Position numbers and translations under genes: made by a program
Notes under the pieces: model-generated
The model's input: only the letters and a program-made list of their open reading frames with translations
Database searches by the model: none
What the model was told of the DNA's origin: nothing
In this document: positions 13,773 to 22,296 of the stretch, in pieces
How the letters are laid out: each line of letters opens with the position of its first letter
Numbering within the stretch: position 1 is the first letter of the stretch
Assembly: GCA_001771585.1 (NCBI GenBank)
Contig: MEUE01000001.1
Location: 620,001 to 684,000 of the forward strand
From: a candidate division WOR-1 bacterium RIFOXYB2_FULL_46_45
GTDB taxonomy: Bacteria > Margulisbacteria > WOR-1 > XYC2-FULL-46-14
Direction of reading: 5' to 3'
DNA length: 64,000 nt

Positions 13773-16176
13773 GCTCCTTCCCTTTTTTGTAATATGGAAT
13801 AACATTTCCTGTAATCTCTTCGCCGTCAATTTTTAAAAATTTCACTCTTTTTTGTCTTCCATCCGGGTTCTTTATTTTTATATTATAAACCGAACCTCTC
13901 ACCACCCGCCGGACTTCAAGTTCCTTCCACTCCGACGGGATGCATGGATCAATTATTATACCATCATAGGATGGCCTGATACCCAGAATATATTGCGAAG
14001 CGGCATAAAGGTTCCAGGCGGCGGAACCGGTCAGCCACGAATTTTTCCCCTCCCCAAAGTCGGGGTGGTCGGGCCCGGCCACCATCTGGCAGTAGACGTA
14101 CGGTTCGATTTTTCTGGTTTCGGCAATTTCATTCTGCGCCGCCGGCAGGATCGCTTTGTAATATTCGAAAGCGCGGTCGCCCCGCCCCAAGATACATTCG
14201 GCCACCATCGCCCACGGGTTGGGGTGGCAAAAAATGGAAGCGTTTTCTTTCAGTCCCGGAGGATAGGTCGAGATTTCGCCGTGTTCCGGATAGTATTTTG
14301 TCAGCGCCGGCTGCTGCAATATAATTCCATGTTTACTAAAAAGCTTTTCATAAACCGAGTCCATGCATTCCATTGCGCGCTTCCCCTCCGCTGCTCCGCT
14401 CATCACTCCCCACGGTTGTGTTTCCAAATAAATTTTGCCCTCTTTATTTTTGTTTGATCCGACCGGTTTTCCTGCGTCATCATACGCCCTCCGGTACCAT
14501 GCCCCATCCCACCCATGCTTGTTCAATATCACCGTCATCTGTATTGCTATCTTTCCGAAAACCTTCTCCTCCGCCTTACCTACGCCTGCGCCTATGCCTA
14601 CGCCTTTTGCCCCAAGCATCTCTATCATCAAATTACAAGAATGAACCAGCATCTCCCCAACCAGCACCGATTCCGCCTTCCCGTTCGGTCCGGTCATATT
14701 GAGGCAGTCGTTCCAATCGGAGAATTTGGATAATGGAAGCCCATGTGGCCCCCTATTTTTCCACGAAAACTCGATTCCTCTTTTTAAATGTTCATATAAT
14801 GTCCCTACCTTAATTTTGCGCTTTGCATTTTGCACTTTGCGCTTATAAACATTGTCATGATGCCCCACCTGCGCAGGAACCATCGGCTCATAGGGAGCGA
14901 ACGGCACTTTCTCTTTCAGGATCGAAAAGTCTCCGGTTTCTTTGATGTAATTCGCGACGGCAATAATCAGCCAGTGCGGATCATCCGAATAACCAAGCAA
15001 CGCTCCTTTTTTGGTAAGAGGCGAATACTGGTGGTAAGTTGAGCCGTCTTCAAACTGGATGGCGGCCAGATCCAAAATTCTCCGGCGGACCTGGTCGGGG
15101 ATGATATGGCAGAAGCCCAAAGTATCCTGGCAGGAATCGCGGAATCCCATCCCCCGCCCGATCCCCGATTCGTAATATGAGGCGTAACGGGACCAGTTGA
15201 AGGTCTGCAAGCACTGATACTGGTTCCAGATGTTGATTGTCGTGTTCATGTCGGAATCCGGAGTTTCTATCTGTAATTTTGAGAGGTTTTCTTCCCAGTA
15301 TTTCTTTATTTTTTCTAATTCTTCGTCGGCTTCCTGAATGCTAAAGGTTTTAATCTTCTTGCTTTTAGAAACGCCGAGAGTAAAAAGGATCGTTTTGCTT
15401 TCGCCCGGATTTAATTTGATCTTTACGCAGTGCGCTCCGATCGGCGACCAGCCAATGGCGGTTGAATTCGAACATTCGTCGCGGACAACCGCTTCCGGCC
15501 TTGAGAGCGGATTGTAGCCGTTATTGCCGAGAAACGCCTTGCGCTGGCAGTCAAAAGAATGGATCGGCTCGGAGCAGGAAAAGTAGGCAAAGATATCCAC
15601 CCAGCTGCCATATTGGGTATCGTGGATGATCGTATTCCCTTCGCAGTGCGCCTTGCCGATTGACCAGGTCCGCTGGAAGTTGTTGGCGTCTCCGACCGCG
15701 TCCCAGAGGCAAAACTCGACAAAGGAGAATAAGCTTAGATCTCGTATCTCGTTGCTCGTATTTCGTATCTCGAGTTTCCAAACCTCCAAATTTTCATTCA
15801 GAGGCACAAAGTAGGTAATGGTGCTTTGCACTTTGAACTTTGAGCTTTGCACTTTAGTGTAGCCGAGTCCATGCTTACACTCATATGTATCTAAACTGGT
15901 TTGGCACGGTTCCCAAGTCGGCGAAAAGAACTCTCCGCTCTCGTTGTCTTTAATGTATATATAGCGGCCGTTGGAATCAAAGGGGATATTGTCGTAGCGG
16001 TAGCGGGTAATCCTTCTTTCACGGGGATCTTTGTAGAAGCTGTATCCTCCGGCGGTATTGGAAATCAAGGCGCAGTAGTCCGATTCTCCAAGATAGTTGA
16101 TCCAGGGGAGCGGCGTGTTGGGGGTTTCAATCACGTATTCTTTATTTATATTATCAAAGTAGCCCTGGCGCACCAT
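13747..16176 (-). CDS. GH94-type glycoside phosphorylase (copy 1)
   Basis: This 809-residue intracellular enzyme should split a beta-linked disaccharide with phosphate, giving a sugar 1-phosphate. The N-terminal GH94 domain begins GYFDNINKEYVIETPNTPLPW. FRDSCQD (D347 region) and SDWNDCLN (D487-D490) fall in the catalytic alpha/alpha barrel; the DWND motif holds the general-acid Asp of the family. Cellobiose or chitobiose are candidate substrates; I cannot choose. Four insertions look repeat-derived: KVQSSKFKVQS, EIRNTSNEIRD, KVQNAKRKIKV and GVGIGAGVGK. The start lies 7 bases after TGCTATAAT, so the mRNA is probably leaderless. It leads the operon with the clan-A hydrolase and is paralogous to the gene at 29155. 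Confidence 0.9.
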   Translation of the reverse strand: MVRQGYFDNINKEYVIETPNTPLPWINYLGESDYCALISNTAGGYSFYKDPRERRITRYRYDNIPFDSNGRYIYIKDNESGEFFSPTWEPCQTSLDTYECKHGLGYTKVQSSKFKVQSTITYFVPLNENLEVWKLEIRNTSNEIRDLSLFSFVEFCLWDAVGDANNFQRTWSIGKAHCEGNTIIHDTQYGSWVDIFAYFSCSEPIHSFDCQRKAFLGNNGYNPLSRPEAVVRDECSNSTAIGWSPIGAHCVKIKLNPGESKTILFTLGVSKSKKIKTFSIQEADEELEKIKKYWEENLSKLQIETPDSDMNTTINIWNQYQCLQTFNWSRYASYYESGIGRGMGFRDSCQDTLGFCHIIPDQVRRRILDLAAIQFEDGSTYHQYSPLTKKGALLGYSDDPHWLIIAVANYIKETGDFSILKEKVPFAPYEPMVPAQVGHHDNVYKRKVQNAKRKIKVGTLYEHLKRGIEFSWKNRGPHGLPLSKFSDWNDCLNMTGPNGKAESVLVGEMLVHSCNLMIEMLGAKGVGIGAGVGKAEEKVFGKIAIQMTVILNKHGWDGAWYRRAYDDAGKPVGSNKNKEGKIYLETQPWGVMSGAAEGKRAMECMDSVYEKLFSKHGIILQQPALTKYYPEHGEISTYPPGLKENASIFCHPNPWAMVAECILGRGDRAFEYYKAILPAAQNEIAETRKIEPYVYCQMVAGPDHPDFGEGKNSWLTGSAAWNLYAASQYILGIRPSYDGIIIDPCIPSEWKELEVRRVVRGSVYNIKIKNPDGRQKRVKFLKIDGEEITGNVIPYYKKGKEHAVEVVLG

Positions 16177-16183
16177 GGTGTGT

Positions 16184-16192
16184 ATTATAGCA
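16184..16192 (-). promoter_or_regulatory. Extended -10 promoter of GH94 copy 1
   Basis: Minus-strand TGCTATAAT, 7 bases before ATG 16176. No ribosome-binding site fits between, implying a leaderless transcript. Confidence 0.65.
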
Positions 16193-16250
16193 TATCGGGA
16201 TATCCAGGGGATCAGGGACCGGATATCAGGAGATCAGAAATCGCGATCCA
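16193..16250. repeat. GATATC/ATCAGG-type degenerate repeat
   Basis: Words such as GATATCCAGG, GGATCAGGG and GATATCAGGAGATCAG follow one another, partly entering the 3' end of the PIN-domain gene. Similar words occur at 18328-18368 and inside two coding genes (28477-28512 and 54188-54235). Confidence 0.5.
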
Positions 16251-16659
16251 AACTTAATACTTTAATTTCTGTGATCTTTTTGAGTTTTTTGTCGTTGGTT
16301 ATAAATAGGTCGGCATTGGAAACCAATCCTCCGGCAATCTGCAGGGCGTCCGGCAATTTAATTTTATATTTTGCTCTTACCCCTGCCGCTAAAGTTGCCA
16401 AGTATTGATTGATTTCCAATACAGTGAGATTTGGAAAGCTATTTAAAATGTTTTTATATTCATCGGCCAAAGGAAGATTCTTATGCTCCAAAGGTTTGGC
16501 CAAAATTTCGCTCAAAGTAATGACTGTGGTAACCGCTTTAGCTTCTCCCGATTCAACCTTTTTAAGTATCTTTTCGATTTTTTCAGAAAAAGCAGACCCT
16601 TCAAAATAATAAATAAAGAACATGGTATCAATAGCGACGGTTTTGTTTTTTAGTTCCAT
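16234..16659 (-). CDS. PIN-domain ribonuclease toxin (VapC-like)
   Basis: The protein has 141 residues, usual for VapC-type toxins. The conserved acidic residues of the PIN fold are visible: D11 in AIDTMFF, E50 in TLSEILAKP, the DALQIAGG acidic residue near 104, and the final ITNDKKL Asp. These bind the metal used for RNA cleavage. The gene overlaps the 3' end of the AbrB-type antitoxin gene by 10 bases, the classic arrangement for a toxin-antitoxin pair. The 3' end runs into a degenerate repeat. Confidence 0.9.
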   Translation of the reverse strand: MELKNKTVAIDTMFFIYYFEGSAFSEKIEKILKKVESGEAKAVTTVITLSEILAKPLEHKNLPLADEYKNILNSFPNLTVLEINQYLATLAAGVRAKYKIKLPDALQIAGGLVSNADLFITNDKKLKKITEIKVLSLDRDF

Positions 16660-16898
16660 TCTTTTCTTAGTGTTTTTACGTATTGGTTAATATTAATTCC
16701 CCGCCACAATTCTTTCCCCAATCCTTTCATGTGCGCAGTATAGTTTTTCGGTTTTTTCCATAAAAGTATTTGCCCGCCAGCGCTTATGGTGAGCAACAAC
16801 TTATCCCCCGCTTCAAGATGGGTCATCTCACGAGCCTCTTTGGGTATAACTACCTGATATTTTGAACTTAAAGTAACCTCTTTTTCTATTTCATTCAT
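16650..16898 (-). CDS. AbrB/SpoVT-type antitoxin
   Basis: The protein has 82 residues. The swapped-hairpin AbrB DNA-binding domain spans about 5-52, with the family core LSSKYQVVIPKEAREMTHLE. The C-terminal 30 residues would wrap the PIN toxin encoded immediately downstream. ATG 16898 follows AGGAGG with good spacing, and a TTGACA/TAAAAT promoter lies at 16947-16920. As in related systems it probably represses its own promoter. Confidence 0.88.
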   Translation of the reverse strand: MNEIEKEVTLSSKYQVVIPKEAREMTHLEAGDKLLLTISAGGQILLWKKPKNYTAHMKGLGKELWRGININQYVKTLRKEWN

Positions 16899-16919
16899 GA
16901 ATATGTCCTCCTGATTTAC

Positions 16920-16947
16920 ATTTTACAACAAAGTAAAGCGTTGTCAA
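16920..16947 (-). promoter_or_regulatory. Sigma-70-type promoter of the toxin-antitoxin pair
   Basis: On the minus strand TTGACA (16947-16942), a 16-base spacer and TAAAAT (16925-16920), followed by a leader with AGGAGG before ATG 16898. Confidence 0.65.
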
Positions 16948-16967
16948 GTCCCGGTTAAATTCTCGCA

Positions 16968-17009
16968 CAAAAATAATCCGCCTCAAAGTGAAATTTCCGC
17001 CGGGCTTTG
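16968..17009. repeat. 42-bp direct repeat, left copy, bracketing ATPase 2
   Basis: It is identical to 18268-18309 except for one base (C/T near the right end), exactly 1300 bases apart. It includes the GTGAAATTT element and spacer of the shared promoter, but here no CGATATA follows, so this copy is probably not a promoter. Confidence 0.9.
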
Positions 17010-17074
17010 TGCAAATTAAGCATTGACACTTCCATAATACCAGCTAAAATTGCAGGATAATTGCAAGATACCAC

Positions 17075-17103
17075 TTGACAACTTCTATTTTACGGCGTAA
17101 AAT
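17075..17103 (+). promoter_or_regulatory. Sigma-70 promoter of ATPase 2, leaderless
   Basis: TTGACA (17075-17080), a 17-base spacer and TAAAAT (17098-17103), with ATG 17110 six bases later. This is a near-consensus promoter that would start transcription at or next to the start codon. Confidence 0.8.
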
Positions 17104-17109
17104 AGAAGT
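17081..17109 (+). promoter_or_regulatory. 29-bp perfect palindrome over the promoter (operator)
   Basis: ACTTCTATTTTACG (17081-17094) and CGTAAAATAGAAGT (17096-17109) are a perfect 14-bp inverted repeat with a single central G. It covers the whole spacer and the -10 box and ends at the base before ATG. A protein bound here would block RNA polymerase. In RNA, if transcription began upstream, it would form a hairpin at the start codon. Confidence 0.75.
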
Positions 17110-18276
17110 ATGCTAAAGAGATTCCTTAACTTGCCTTTAGATGCTCATTTTTTTCTTTTTGGCGCCAGGCAAACTGGAAAAAGCACTCTGCTTCATTCCT
17201 TTTTTCAAAAAGAAACAATTTATTATTATGACCTTTTAAAAACCGAAGAATTTACAAGATTGGCCGCGCATCCCGAATTATTAAGAGAAGAAGTTCTTTC
17301 CCGTCCCGCTCACATAACCCATATAGTAATTGACGAGGTTCAGAGGATTCCGGAACTTTTAAATGAAATTCATCTTTTGATAGAATCTGCAAATGCCCCC
17401 TATTTCGCGCTTTCTGGATCAAGCGCCAGAAAACTAAAACGCTCAAAAGCCAATTTGCTGGCGGGAAGAGCTTTGTCTTATCACCTTTATCCTCTTACAA
17501 TAGAAGAATTGGGACAAAACTTTTCTCTAACCAAAGCCCTGCAATATGGGACTCTGCCAAGTGTTTATCTTGAGGAATCCGTTCAAAATGCGCAGGACCG
17601 GCTTCGCGCTTACGTGGAAGTTTACTTAAAAGAAGAGATTGAATTGGAAGCCCAATCCCGCCGCATCGGTCTATTTATCCATTTTTTGACGATCGCCGCC
17701 GGAGAAAACGGCAACGCCCTTAATTTCTCGAATATTGCCAGGGAAACAGGAACTTCCTACCAAACCGTGAAATCTTATTTCCAAATCCTGGAAGACACCC
17801 TGATCGGTAAATTCCTGTTTCCTTACCAGAAAGCCGCCAGAAAACGATTATCCAAACATCCTAAATTTTATTTTTTTGACACGGGGATCGTCAGGGCATT
17901 GACAAAAAAGATTACAGTTCCTCTTGAACCAAAAACAATCGAATTCGGACGGGCGTTTGAGCATTTTATCTTATTAGATATCATGCGCCAGGCGGAATAT
18001 CGGAAGCTGGATTATAATTTTTCATATTACCGGACCGAGGGCGGCTCTGAAGTCGATCTGATCATTGAAACGCCTAAGGGAGAAACTTTTGCCGTTGAAA
18101 TAAAATCAACTGATACAATCGATTCAACCCACCTGCGCGGGCTTAAATCATTCAAGGAAATATGCCCGAGCGCGAAACTATGTTGTGTTTCAACTTCTCC
18201 GCGCGTGATTAATATCGGAGAAATTACAATCCTCCCGTGGCAAGAGATGAACAATAGCTTTTTGCTCCAAAAATAA
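17110..18276 (+). CDS. AAA-family ATPase with C-terminal DUF4143 (copy 2)
   Basis: The protein has 388 residues. Walker A GARQTGKST is at 18-26, Walker B HIVIDEVQR has its DE at 75-76, and FALSGSSARKL is sensor-like. The C-terminal DUF4143 domain has the nuclease-like pattern SEVDLIIE...FAVEIKST near residues 313-336. It is the same family as the gene at 4217 but clearly diverged. The promoter, palindromic operator and start codon are fused into 35 bases, and there is no room for a ribosome-binding site. The last codons and the TAA lie inside the right copy of a 42-bp direct repeat, so the gene seems to have entered as a 1.3-kb unit. Its cellular role is unknown. Confidence 0.88.
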   Translation: MLKRFLNLPLDAHFFLFGARQTGKSTLLHSFFQKETIYYYDLLKTEEFTRLAAHPELLREEVLSRPAHITHIVIDEVQRIPELLNEIHLLIESANAPYFALSGSSARKLKRSKANLLAGRALSYHLYPLTIEELGQNFSLTKALQYGTLPSVYLEESVQNAQDRLRAYVEVYLKEEIELEAQSRRIGLFIHFLTIAAGENGNALNFSNIARETGTSYQTVKSYFQILEDTLIGKFLFPYQKAARKRLSKHPKFYFFDTGIVRALTKKITVPLEPKTIEFGRAFEHFILLDIMRQAEYRKLDYNFSYYRTEGGSEVDLIIETPKGETFAVEIKSTDTIDSTHLRGLKSFKEICPSAKLCCVSTSPRVINIGEITILPWQEMNNSFLLQK

Positions 18277-18309
18277 TCCGCCTCAAAGTGAAATTTCCGC
18301 CGGGTTTTG
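18268..18309. repeat. 42-bp direct repeat, right copy, bracketing ATPase 2
   Basis: This is the right-hand copy of 16968-17009. It contains the ATPase stop codon (18274-18276) on its left, and its right part forms the -35 and spacer of an intact shared promoter. Confidence 0.9.
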
Positions 18310-18324
18310 ACGATATATACATAG
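18288..18324 (+). promoter_or_regulatory. Shared-motif promoter P2
   Basis: GTGAAATTT (18288-18296), 14 bases, then CGATATATACATAG (18311-18324). It drives the AT-rich pair starting at 18383. Confidence 0.75.
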
Positions 18325-18327
18325 AAA

Positions 18328-18368
18328 GTCAAGGACATCAGGAGATCAGGCAATCAGAAAACCAGAAA
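18328..18368. repeat. ATCAGG-type degenerate repeat in the leader
   Basis: GGACATCAGGAGATCAGGCAATCAG and related words lie between the promoter and the ribosome-binding site. The same word family occurs at 16193-16250. Confidence 0.5.
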
Positions 18369-18382
18369 AAGGAGGAATAAAT

Positions 18383-19381
18383 ATGTCAGGAGAATATTTG
18401 GAAAGAAGTTATGCATGTATCAGAAACGAACAAGAATATATTAAAGGATTAAAAAGCTGGAAGGAATCATTAAAAAAATCTTGTGTAAAAGCGGAAGCAG
18501 GACCAGAAGATAAAAACTGCCAAACACTCAAACAATTAACAGATGATGCGATTAAATTTTTGTCTTCCGATAATAGGAAAAAGGCACTGTCGAAATGGCT
18601 TGAAATTCAAAAGCAATGCCAGAACAAAAAAACGCAAGCAGATCCTTTCTTGTTTGCAGCCCAAATGTCCCAACTTGCTATAAAAACGATTAGAACATGC
18701 AACGGTTACCCTCTGGACCAAGAAGCTCTTAAAAAAGCTCACAAAGATTTTTATCTAACGAAATCTGAAAATAATCCACTAAAACCGGAAGATCCTCGAA
18801 AATCACTCGAAAAAATTGTTCCAAAAACAGCTCCCCACAAAGAAAAAGAAATATCATTAGGATCCGGAAATCTTTATGTTAACTCAAAAACCGGCGTTAT
18901 GGCCATAGCCGAAGGAAATAATCTTGAAGTTGCAAGCAAAGAACACTTAAAAGAATGGTGGATGACTATGCCTCTGAGGGAAAGGGAATCTGTCGAAAAT
19001 ACCCTGATTGATCAAGAAAAACAATCAGGTATTACGATAGAATTTTTACATAATAACACCGAGTCGCTGAAACGTTATCTGCAAAACAAAAAAATAGGCT
19101 TATGCCCCAACAACGTCTTTGGAATAAAAGACGAAGATGTTTTAACATGGCTATCCAACAGGGCAAGCGGATATCCGGATTTGGCCGAAAAATTAATTTA
19201 CCTATTTGAAAACAAAATGATACCGTCTCCACCAGATGCTGAGAATATAAGCTTAAGCAGAATTAACGGAGCATATCAAAGAGCTCTTGAGAGAGGGTAT
19301 GAAACCCCAACCGTTAAGCATTCTTTGTTCTTATTAAAAATGATTTATGAGCAGCTTTATAATCATTACTATGAAAAATGA
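18383..19381 (+). CDS. Unknown soluble protein preceding a GT2 synthase
   Basis: The protein has 332 residues and I recognise no family. There is no signal peptide or membrane helix. The first 110 residues are Lys/Asn/Gln-rich and helical with several Cys, followed by a charged linker. A second half starts near SLGSGNLYVNSKTGVMAIA and ends in a helical bundle. ATG follows AAAGGAGG. The gene is visibly AT-richer than most of the window. Its stop overlaps or abuts the glycosyltransferase gene, so it is probably a cytoplasmic partner or regulator of that enzyme. Promoter P2 lies upstream. Confidence 0.7.
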   Translation: MSGEYLERSYACIRNEQEYIKGLKSWKESLKKSCVKAEAGPEDKNCQTLKQLTDDAIKFLSSDNRKKALSKWLEIQKQCQNKKTQADPFLFAAQMSQLAIKTIRTCNGYPLDQEALKKAHKDFYLTKSENNPLKPEDPRKSLEKIVPKTAPHKEKEISLGSGNLYVNSKTGVMAIAEGNNLEVASKEHLKEWWMTMPLRERESVENTLIDQEKQSGITIEFLHNNTESLKRYLQNKKIGLCPNNVFGIKDEDVLTWLSNRASGYPDLAEKLIYLFENKMIPSPPDAENISLSRINGAYQRALERGYETPTVKHSLFLLKMIYEQLYNHYYEK

Positions 19382-19392
19382 GGAGGTTTTCG

Positions 19393-21525
19393 ATGGCCTT
19401 AACAAGAGCCGCAAGAATAGCAAGTTACTTAAGTAGCAACAATGCGATAAACAGGTCCCTAAATGCCTTCGGTTATTTTGCAAGGGCAACCTACAGCGGT
19501 TATGTTCCCGGAAGAACCAGGGATCTCGCAAGTATTGCTCAACATCTTGATGGGTCCAAAGAACTTGAGATAACTCCTGAAGGGATTTTTATCGATCATT
19601 CCCAGCAGGTTTCAACCAACCCATTTTTAATTGAAGCCTTTTTAGAACATCAAATAACAAAAATAGAAACTTCGGGAATAGACTATAAAGATCTGGTTAA
19701 ACTATCAAAGGGGGAAATGCCAGAAGGATTAGAATCGCAAATTACAAGAGATGAAGCATCAGCTCAACAAAGTTTAGAAAAAGTAATGGATAAAAATAAC
19801 CAGAAAGTTATGAGATTAAATGCATTGGCAGCCTTATATGGAGGGATATTATATGCCTCCTATAAAGTATTAATGCTTGCGGTTCAAATAGCACCATTAA
19901 GCGCCATAGATCTATTCTGCAACATTATACTAGTCACATGCACTATATCATATGCCGCAATAAATATAATTAAACAAAAATTTGTAGCGGACTCAACACA
20001 GTATATTCCACCAAAAGCAACTGAAGAAGAAAAAGAATTTGCTAAAGGTAAAGATGGACCGAAAATAACACTATTGATTCCCGCAAGAAATGAGCCAACA
20101 AAGGTACTTAGAAGGACTCTTCAAGCAGCAGAACACCTTGATTATAAAAATTATGAGGTTGTGTTGCTCTTAGACTCTTATCCAAACTCTGAAAATTTTA
20201 AAGATGTCATGCAAATGTACGAACAAGAATTTAGAACCAATCCAAAAATAAAAGTATTTGCAAGAAAAAGACATCAGACAGTCAGAAATCAAAAATTAAA
20301 TAAAGCTGATTGCGTTAATGCTTTTTTAAATGATGCGCATGGAAGACAATTTGAAGAGACCTTTTTTATTGCTTCCGAATTCATTGCAATAACTGATGCA
20401 GATTATCGCCTCTATCCAGAATTTTTAGCCGAAACTGTTCCGCATTTATTAAGAGATAAAGACAATGCATATGTTATGACACCTCAAAATTTTCCTCAAG
20501 AACGGGGAAATCCTGTAGAACAATCCACTGCAGCATTAATAAACTCTTCTTGGCAAATAGTTAACAGAGGAGCAGCACATTCTACCAGGGTCCTTTTTGG
20601 CGGATGCAACGCAGTAATAAGGATGTCGGCACTTGAATCGGTTGCTGTTTATAGAGAAACCGGGGAGAAGGATTATTTACCAACGGATACGATAACAGAA
20701 GATTTGGCATTAACCCTAAGATTTTTTGAAAAAAAGTATAAGAGTGTTTATTTGCCCCAACCATTAGCAGTTGGAGATCCGATTTCCAGCCTTGGAGATA
20801 TTTTTGCCACCTATTGGAGATATGGAGAAGGATCGACAGAAAACACACTAAAGCACACAATTCCTTTTATGAGAAGGGGAATAATTAATCTAAATAGCTG
20901 GGAAGGCGCCGACTATTTGGCTAAAGCAATTAATCCTTTTATGGTAGCATTAGTTGGAGGCATTTCACAATTTCACTTACTATCTCTGTTTGGAGTTCAA
21001 TTAATCGGCACATCTGCGCTAGCCCCTATCTTATATTATTTTTTACTTTCAAATTCTGCAAAAGCTGCTCTTAAAAAACAGGGGATAAAAGATCCACTTG
21101 CTGTCGCAAAGATAACAACATTAACCTTCATTCAATTTCCTGTTTTTGTCGATTCAACCTATACTGCCATAAAAAACTATCTACTGGGAAAAGAAGCCTC
21201 CTATAGGGTAACAAAAAAAGACGGGAGTAGGACCAGAGTGCCACTAAAATATCTGCTGCCATTATTAGGCACATTCTCTTCAAGTATATATTCATTTGCG
21301 GGGCATTTGTCAGAGTTTTCTGCCTCCCATGATCTATGGAGGATAGAGGCTGCAAGCTGGGCCACACTACCAATATTATCTATCGGTTACGGACTTACTC
21401 ATTTTAATGGAATCAAAAACACTTTAAGTGATTTATATTATGGATTCAAAGAATTTGGAAGAGATGTTAAAGACAGCACAACAAGTACTGCTTTGGCTTT
21501 AGGCAGATTAAATTTTCCGGTTTAA
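19393..21525 (+). CDS. Cellulose-synthase-like membrane glycosyltransferase (GT2)
   Basis: The protein has 710 residues from ATG 19393, chosen because AGGAGGT lies 5 bases upstream; an ATG at 19378 overlaps the previous stop. Two helices lie near residues 140-190. The GT2 domain starts at KITLLIPARNEP and shows the D335AD337 metal/UDP-sugar motif, the TED acid triad ending at D437, and YWRYGEGS in place of the canonical QxxRW. Several helices follow from about 515. It probably polymerises a beta-linked glycan and moves it through the inner membrane. No PilZ domain or BcsB partner is visible. AT-rich coding suggests transfer or distinct codon selection. Confidence 0.82.
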   Translation: MALTRAARIASYLSSNNAINRSLNAFGYFARATYSGYVPGRTRDLASIAQHLDGSKELEITPEGIFIDHSQQVSTNPFLIEAFLEHQITKIETSGIDYKDLVKLSKGEMPEGLESQITRDEASAQQSLEKVMDKNNQKVMRLNALAALYGGILYASYKVLMLAVQIAPLSAIDLFCNIILVTCTISYAAINIIKQKFVADSTQYIPPKATEEEKEFAKGKDGPKITLLIPARNEPTKVLRRTLQAAEHLDYKNYEVVLLLDSYPNSENFKDVMQMYEQEFRTNPKIKVFARKRHQTVRNQKLNKADCVNAFLNDAHGRQFEETFFIASEFIAITDADYRLYPEFLAETVPHLLRDKDNAYVMTPQNFPQERGNPVEQSTAALINSSWQIVNRGAAHSTRVLFGGCNAVIRMSALESVAVYRETGEKDYLPTDTITEDLALTLRFFEKKYKSVYLPQPLAVGDPISSLGDIFATYWRYGEGSTENTLKHTIPFMRRGIINLNSWEGADYLAKAINPFMVALVGGISQFHLLSLFGVQLIGTSALAPILYYFLLSNSAKAALKKQGIKDPLAVAKITTLTFIQFPVFVDSTYTAIKNYLLGKEASYRVTKKDGSRTRVPLKYLLPLLGTFSSSIYSFAGHLSEFSASHDLWRIEAASWATLPILSIGYGLTHFNGIKNTLSDLYYGFKEFGRDVKDSTTSTALALGRLNFPV

Positions 21526-21534
21526 TAAAATAGT

Positions 21535-21571
21535 GTGAAATTTTTCAGATTTGTGTTCGATAAATATATAG
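21535..21571 (+). promoter_or_regulatory. Shared-motif promoter P3
   Basis: GTGAAATTT (21535-21543), 14 bases, then CGATAAATATATAG (21558-21571). It precedes the two-gene unit 21637-24048. Confidence 0.75.
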
Positions 21572-21636
21572 GCAGGTAAAACAGAAATAGGAGATCCGAA
21601 GATTGGAGAATTCGGTGATCCGGGAGGAATAGTAAA

Positions 21637-22278
21637 ATGGGAAATGTGATTGATGTAACGGGATCGGGGACTCCGAAAGCGATAAGGTCATATCTGGCAA
21701 AGGGAGACAAGGATTACAGCGGCAAACTGGAAACCCAGGAAGAAGTTAACTTGGCCGTGGCGTCTGCTTGTTCGGGAAAGGGAGAAGCTTGTGCTTCCGT
21801 AAAAAAATATGTCGAAAGCATGGGCTGGCAGGTAAAAGTTGAAAAAGTATCCGAAGCCAAATCAGAAAAATTAAATGAAACCCCTATTAAAGGATATTTC
21901 TATACCACTAATGGTGTGAAATTCCGGGCAAAAGGGGAAGGAAAATGGAGGATCTTTGGGGAAAGCAAGTGGGGTGGTTTTGGCGTAGACAATGGAGATT
22001 CCGAAGGAAAAACCCAGTGGCATATTCCGTCAAAAACCATGAAATATGTAGCATTTGAAATAAAAAACCCCAGCGAAGGGAAATTTGCCCTGCCAAGGTT
22101 TAAAGTGGAAATTAACGGAAATGAAGCGGAATGGATTGATGCAGACACAAAAGGAACAGTAAAGGTTGCAGTTGACTCCGAAATGTTCCCAAAAGGAAAA
22201 CTGCTAAAATTCCAGTTGATCTTTGCAGAAGGAACACTCAATATACAGCTTGAAAATCCTCGAGCGCTAAGCAAATAG
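21637..22278 (+). CDS. Unknown protein with an EF-hand-like loop
   Basis: The protein has 213 residues. Residues 24-35 (DKDYSGKLETQE) form a 12-residue calcium-loop pattern with D1, D3, S5, E9 and E12, like an EF-hand or dockerin half. The rest, from about residue 70, is beta-rich with many aromatic residues (KWRIFGESKWGGFGVDNGD), suggesting a carbohydrate-binding-like sandwich. No signal peptide is visible. ATG follows GGGAGG. It shares promoter P3 with the next gene, which carries two similar loops. Role unknown; glycan binding is a guess. Confidence 0.65.
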   Translation: MGNVIDVTGSGTPKAIRSYLAKGDKDYSGKLETQEEVNLAVASACSGKGEACASVKKYVESMGWQVKVEKVSEAKSEKLNETPIKGYFYTTNGVKFRAKGEGKWRIFGESKWGGFGVDNGDSEGKTQWHIPSKTMKYVAFEIKNPSEGKFALPRFKVEINGNEAEWIDADTKGTVKVAVDSEMFPKGKLLKFQLIFAEGTLNIQLENPRALSK

Positions 22279-22296
22279 TAAGCCAGGAGGCAAATA

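Noticed and set aside
16988-17009. GTGAAATTT copy as a further shared promoter
   Set aside because: After 14 bases there is GCAAATT, not CGATATA; it is the repeat copy without the -10 part.
16234-18276. A defence island made of the PIN/AbrB pair plus the DUF4143 ATPase
   Set aside because: They are divergent with separate promoters, and the ATPase has its own bracketing repeats; no other defence gene is present.
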